Positions 20,898 through 22,477 of a DNA stretch of 22,477 nt are shown here, in pieces. The position numbers were made by a program, and so were the translations under genes. The notes beneath the pieces are model-generated. The model saw nothing but the letters and a program-made list of their open reading frames with translations, searched no databases and was not told the DNA's origin. Numbering within the stretch: position 1 is the first letter of the stretch; every line of letters starts with the position of its first letter. The stretch is from UBA11540 sp003445125 (GTDB taxonomy: Bacteria > Bacillota > Clostridia > Oscillospirales > Ruminococcaceae): assembly GCA_937899435.1 (NCBI GenBank), contig CALBQG010000103.1, positions 1 to 22,477 of the forward strand. Direction: 5' to 3'.

Positions 20898-21439
20898 TCT
20901 TCCTCCTTCAACAATAATTGTTTGAGTTTTTCTTTTGCCCTGGAAATTCGGACGCCGGCATTTTTGGCGGTAATGCCGAGCCATTCTCCGATCTCCCGGC
21001 TGTCCATGCCGTAGAGCAGATTCATTTCCAGCGGTGTGCGGTATATGTCATCCAACGATCGGATCAGCCGACACAAACGAGCGTACCCTTCGTCGGATAT
21101 CATTGATTCTACCGGGACAAAAGTGTCGGTCGCCCATTCGGAATCTGAAATTATTTCCACCTGACGGGCTTCTTTTCGCAGAAAATCGATCGCCTTGTGG
21201 CGGGTGATCGTAAGAAGAAACGCCTTCTGCCTTTCGGGCGGGAGCTTTTCAAATTCCTCGATGTGGCGTGCCACGGCAATAAAGGTGTCCTGCAAAACGT
21301 CTTCGGCGTAACTTTTATAGGTCGGCGTGAGGACGGACATCGCATATCGCAGAAGCACGGTGTGGTAGTCCTCATACAGCGCCGTGAAAAGATCACGCCG
21401 ATCCGGCGCATCGATCACAGTCAGGCAAAGTGATAACAT
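20894..21439 (-). CDS. ECF-type RNA polymerase sigma factor
   Basis: This 181-residue protein has the two-domain plan of ECF sigma factors. Region 2 covers about residues 17-92 (LFTALYEDYHTVLLRYA, AEDVLQDTFIAVARH, AFLLTITRHKAIDFLRKE). Region 4 covers about 125-175 (LDDIYRTPLEMNLLYGMDSREIGEWLGITAKNAGVRISRAKEKL). It should direct RNA polymerase to a small stress or envelope regulon. The opening MLSLCLTVIDAPDRRDLF is what I expect for this clostridial branch, supporting the start at 21439 even though the only AGGA touches the ATG. The promoter region contains both a vegetative and an ECF-like site, suggesting autoregulation. It is coupled to the probable anti-sigma gene. Confidence 0.93.
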   Translation of the reverse strand: MLSLCLTVIDAPDRRDLFTALYEDYHTVLLRYAMSVLTPTYKSYAEDVLQDTFIAVARHIEEFEKLPPERQKAFLLTITRHKAIDFLRKEARQVEIISDSEWATDTFVPVESMISDEGYARLCRLIRSLDDIYRTPLEMNLLYGMDSREIGEWLGITAKNAGVRISRAKEKLKQLLLKEEE

Positions 21440-21463
21440 TCCTAAAAATCACATCCTACTATA

Positions 21464-21491
21464 TAGACGATGAAAAATCGGATTTGCTACA
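21464..21491 (-). promoter_or_regulatory. ECF-type promoter of the sigma operon
   Basis: On the minus strand TGTAGC (21486-21491) is followed after 16 nt by CGTCTA (21464-21469). CGTC-type -10 boxes are typical of ECF-dependent promoters. It lies about 25 nt before the start codon, so this would be the proximal, autoregulated promoter. Confidence 0.6.
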
Positions 21492-21494
21492 GGT

Positions 21495-21525
21495 TTTTGA
21501 AAAAAATTTAAAAAATTTTTCAAAA
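21495..21525. repeat. AT-rich inverted repeat between two promoters
   Basis: TTTTGAAAAA (21495-21504) and TTTTTCAAAA (21516-21525) are perfect inverted repeats with an 11-nt AT-only centre. They lie downstream of the vegetative promoter and upstream of the ECF-like one. They may be a regulator site, a weak attenuator or a curved-DNA segment. Confidence 0.4.
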
Positions 21526-21533
21526 TCTCTTTT

Positions 21534-21562
21534 ATTATAGGATGATTCTCAGGATCGGTCAA
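21534..21562 (-). promoter_or_regulatory. Vegetative promoter upstream of the sigma operon
   Basis: On the minus strand TTGACC (21557-21562) is followed after 17 nt by a perfect TATAAT (21534-21539). Its transcript would have a leader of about 90 nt that includes the AT-rich inverted repeat. Confidence 0.7.
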
Positions 21563-21617
21563 TATCTTTATTGGAAAAATTTGGATTTTTTTGAGGAAAA
21601 GTATTGTTTTGTGTCAT

Positions 21618-22477
21618 TTATAGTATCTTCATAGACTCAATCATTGTTTCCGTGCGGACGGTGGAAGTCAGACACGGACGTCCTTTTTGTTCTGTCACAG
21701 GACCGTGCAGAACGACGACAAGCACAGTGTCCGACTGACCGAAGAGGTAATAGACGGTCGTTCTGCGGTTCATATCCAGCCCGCTGAAAACGAAAGGATC
21801 GTGGAGCGAATAACGCAGAACGTCAAAATTGCCGACGGTCATTTCGTCCAGATAATTGGGGTGATACGGTTCCCCATTGATCACCGTGTCGGGAAATACA
21901 ACATCGAGATATTCTTTGTACTGCTCGTTGAGTTCCTGCTTCAGGGTGGGGGAATTGTCCAAAGCATAGATTTCCGCTTCGGCGATGTCACCGTTTTTGA
22001 CGTGATACAGTTGATCGTCGTCGAAAATATAAGGGTCGTTCACCTTGGTGCGGCGGAGCACGTTTTGATCAACGTAAAAATCGGCAAACGGAGTCAGAGA
22101 AACGGAAACGGTGCGGTTCTGACTGCTTCCGTCGCGATTCAGATACGGAACCGTTATCGTGGTTTCTGTTTTTCCGTCAAAAATCCGTACATCCGGCACA
22201 GGGGCGACGGGGAGGATCGAGGAAAGAATGTTTTCGCAGGTATCGGTAACTTCATCGGCATTATCCGCCGGCAGGGGAACGTCAACGCGCAGGACGGTGT
22301 CCTGTGTGTAAAAGAGATAATACGTACACACTTCGTCGTAGAGCGTGGGGTTTTGTTCCCGAAGCTGTGTGGCTTTTTCTCCGCGGAGGCTGATCTGAAT
22401 CGTGTGATAGCTTCCGAGAATCAGATGCCGCAGTTCGTCGTCGGCGCCGAAATGATACATTTTTTTGAGTTCTTCTG
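21618..22477 (-). CDS. Unrecognised protein, C-terminal part, cut by window edge
   Basis: The frame stays open to the window end, so only the C-terminal part (at least 286 residues) is visible. The ATG at 22460 has no ribosome site and is preceded in frame by a charged stretch (EELKK), so I treat it as internal. I do not recognise the family. The visible part seems to contain two related units. One has YYLFYTQDTVLRVDVPLP and the later one YYLFGQSDTVLVVVLHGP, and each is followed by a short helix (CENILSSIL and TETMIESMKIL). This recalls the duplicated lipoprotein elsewhere in the window, but a relationship is unproven. No clear terminator lies between it and the sigma operon, though that operon has its own promoters. 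Confidence 0.75.
   Translation of the reverse strand, partial: EELKKMYHFGADDELRHLILGSYHTIQISLRGEKATQLREQNPTLYDEVCTYYLFYTQDTVLRVDVPLPADNADEVTDTCENILSSILPVAPVPDVRIFDGKTETTITVPYLNRDGSSQNRTVSVSLTPFADFYVDQNVLRRTKVNDPYIFDDDQLYHVKNGDIAEAEIYALDNSPTLKQELNEQYKEYLDVVFPDTVINGEPYHPNYLDEMTVGNFDVLRYSLHDPFVFSGLDMNRRTTVYYLFGQSDTVLVVVLHGPVTEQKGRPCLTSTVRTETMIESMKIL

Overview
The window looks like chromosome from a Gram-positive anaerobic Clostridia bacterium, most likely an Oscillospirales/Ruminococcaceae-type gut organism. This is inferred from gene content: a feoA-feoA-feoB operon ending in a small FeoB-associated Cys-rich protein, an ECF sigma factor paired with a DUF4367-like membrane protein, a group Ic aspartate aminotransferase, an iron-sulfur L-serine ammonia-lyase, a Cys-rich Mrp ATPase and a WYL regulator. 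AGGAGG ribosome sites, TTGACA/TATAAT promoters and tight GC-rich terminators fit the same picture. No rRNA, tRNA, CRISPR array, insertion sequence or phage gene was recognised.

Layout. (1) 1-1310, minus: an MBL-fold hydrolase and a YbaK-type deacylase form a two-gene operon with promoter and terminator. (2) 1326-4550, minus: an AT-richer accessory operon encodes a ricin-lectin/M23 peptidase without a signal peptide, a lipoprotein with a duplicated domain, and a second lipoprotein. A WYL regulator (4608-5573) diverges from it across a compact two-way promoter region. (3) 5570-15557, plus: housekeeping genes in several short operons: mrp-asnS; a group Ic aspartate aminotransferase; metG-tatD; and an overlapping set rluA-like, yaiI-like, mtnN, serine ammonia-lyase. 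(4) 15560-19096, plus: a ferrous-iron operon feoA-feoA-feoB-Cys-rich protein, with three copies of a TTAGY-N4-RCTAA palindrome that resembles a DtxR/IdeR-type operator. (5) 19097-19456: a stretch with no gene I can defend, lying between terminators of converging operons. (6) 19457-21562, minus: ECF sigma factor, DUF4367-like probable anti-sigma protein and a small secreted protein, with two candidate promoters. (7) 21618-22477, minus: the C-terminal part of an unrecognised protein running off the window.

The parts most worth a second look are the lectin-endopeptidase/lipoprotein/WYL locus, the repeated iron-box palindromes with one copy inside the feo operon, the acidic insertion in FeoB, the dual promoter of the sigma operon, and the unexplained segment between the converging operons. 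Everything is read by eye: family names rest on motifs, and no database search was run.
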